DNA from: an uncultured Actinoplanes sp. | GTDB lineage: Bacteria; Actinomycetota; Actinomycetes; Mycobacteriales; Micromonosporaceae | Assembly: GCA_934667465.1 (NCBI GenBank) | Contig: CAKUMG010000523.1 | Coordinates: 1-5,145, forward strand | Length of the DNA: 5,145 bases | Reading direction: 5' to 3' | Part shown: in pieces, positions 4,921-5,145 of the stretch | Numbering within the stretch: the first letter of the stretch is position 1 | Layout of the letters: every line of letters starts with the position of its first letter | Translations under genes and position numbers: made by a program | The notes under the pieces: model-generated | Told to the model about the DNA's origin: nothing | The model's database searches: none | The model's input: the letters and a program-made list of their open reading frames with translations, nothing else

Positions 4921-5145
4921 ATGTTGCAGCTCCTCGCCGCCGCCCTGCTCGTCGTGCCGCAACCCGTGCCGGCACCGGCCGCCGCGGCAGCCGCTGCCGT
5001 GGACGGGTTTGCTTCGATCGCCGGGTACGGGCAGGCGACCACCACCGGCGGCGCCGGCGGGCCGACGGTGACGGTCACCACCGCGGCCGCGTTCGTCGAC
5101 TACATCGCGCGCCCGGGCCTGTACACCGTGCAGGTCTCCGGGACG
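4921..5145 (+). CDS. Second secreted PL1-type pectate lyase, N-terminal part (cut by window end)
   Basis: The visible 75 codons encode a hydrophobic, Ala/Pro-rich start (residues 1-26, MLQLLAAALLVV then PQPVPAP and an Ala run), a probable signal peptide cleaved near the Ala run. Next comes DGFASIAGYGQATTTGGAGG, continuing through a TVTVTTAAAFVDYI block to YTVQVSGT. This matches residues 228-275 of the preceding lyase (GFATVDAWGQSGTTGGAGG, then AVDTAAELIAAI and TVCVSG), so the protein is a PL1 paralogue. Unlike its neighbour it has no jelly-roll domain or linker: the lyase domain follows the signal peptide directly. The catalytic residues lie outside the window, so activity cannot be checked. 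Its ATG is 1 nt after the TGA of the first lyase, with a strong internal ribosome binding site, so the two are one operon and probably translationally coupled. The n-region has no Lys or Arg, which is unusual for a Sec signal. Confidence 0.88.
   Translation, partial: MLQLLAAALLVVPQPVPAPAAAAAAAVDGFASIAGYGQATTTGGAGGPTVTVTTAAAFVDYIARPGLYTVQVSGT
5044..5064 (+). repeat. 21-nt direct repeat, copy 2 (TGGAGGP segment of second lyase)
   Basis: Identical to 4062-4082 and in the same codon phase, at the equivalent protein position. It reflects common origin of the tandem lyase genes, or strong sequence and codon constraint on this glycine-rich motif. Confidence 0.75.

Noticed and set aside
2397..5081. 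A very long minus-strand open frame (894 codons) running from the SprT-like gene through the antisense of the pectate lyase
   Set aside because: Only the part 3083-2397 has recognisable domains; the rest mirrors the well-supported lyase gene on the plus strand and has the low-complexity, Val/Arg/Gly-rich look of antisense frames in GC-rich DNA.

Overview
The very high GC content, strong G/C preference at third codon positions, TANNNT-type -10 boxes and secreted plant-polymer-degrading enzymes suggest a chromosomal segment of a soil or plant-associated actinomycete. Micromonosporaceae or a similar group would fit, but the genus is inferred, not proven. I see no rRNA or tRNA gene, CRISPR array, insertion sequence or integrase.

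Left part (1-877). A minus-strand pair reads a TetR/AcrR-family repressor (763-200) and then, 19 nt later, the N-terminal 60 codons of a DUF4865-family protein (180-1) that runs out of the window. The repressor promoter (TTGACC, 18 nt, TATGTT) encloses an imperfect palindrome that looks like its own operator. The -10 box lies 6 nt before the ATG, so the mRNA is probably leaderless.

Middle part (878-3083). Two plus-strand genes follow: a 207-aa conserved protein of unknown function (878-1501) and a DinB-fold protein with a short pentapeptide-like N-terminus (1659-2393), also apparently leaderless. A SprT-like zinc metallopeptidase with a zinc ribbon and a C-terminal KOW-like segment (3083-2397, minus) converges on the DinB gene, with only 3 nt between the two stop codons.

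Right part (3084-5145). A 255-bp divergent intergenic region holds GC-rich hairpins, helically phased TGCA motifs and a leaderless-type promoter (TTGACC, 18 nt, TAGGTT). It precedes a secreted family PL1 pectate lyase (3339-4919) built as signal peptide, jelly-roll-like domain, Pro/Ser/Thr linker and parallel beta-helix catalytic domain. One nucleotide after its stop, with a strong Shine-Dalgarno sequence inside its 3' end, a second PL1-type secreted protein begins (4921 onward) and is cut by the window edge. This is a two-gene pectin-degradation operon of tandem paralogues with different domain layouts.

The window is mostly ordinary actinomycete housekeeping and accessory DNA. I found no convincing new multi-gene system. 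The observations most worth checking are regulatory: three leaderless promoters with identical geometry, the repressor operator inside its promoter, and the phased TGCA array before the pectate lyase operon.
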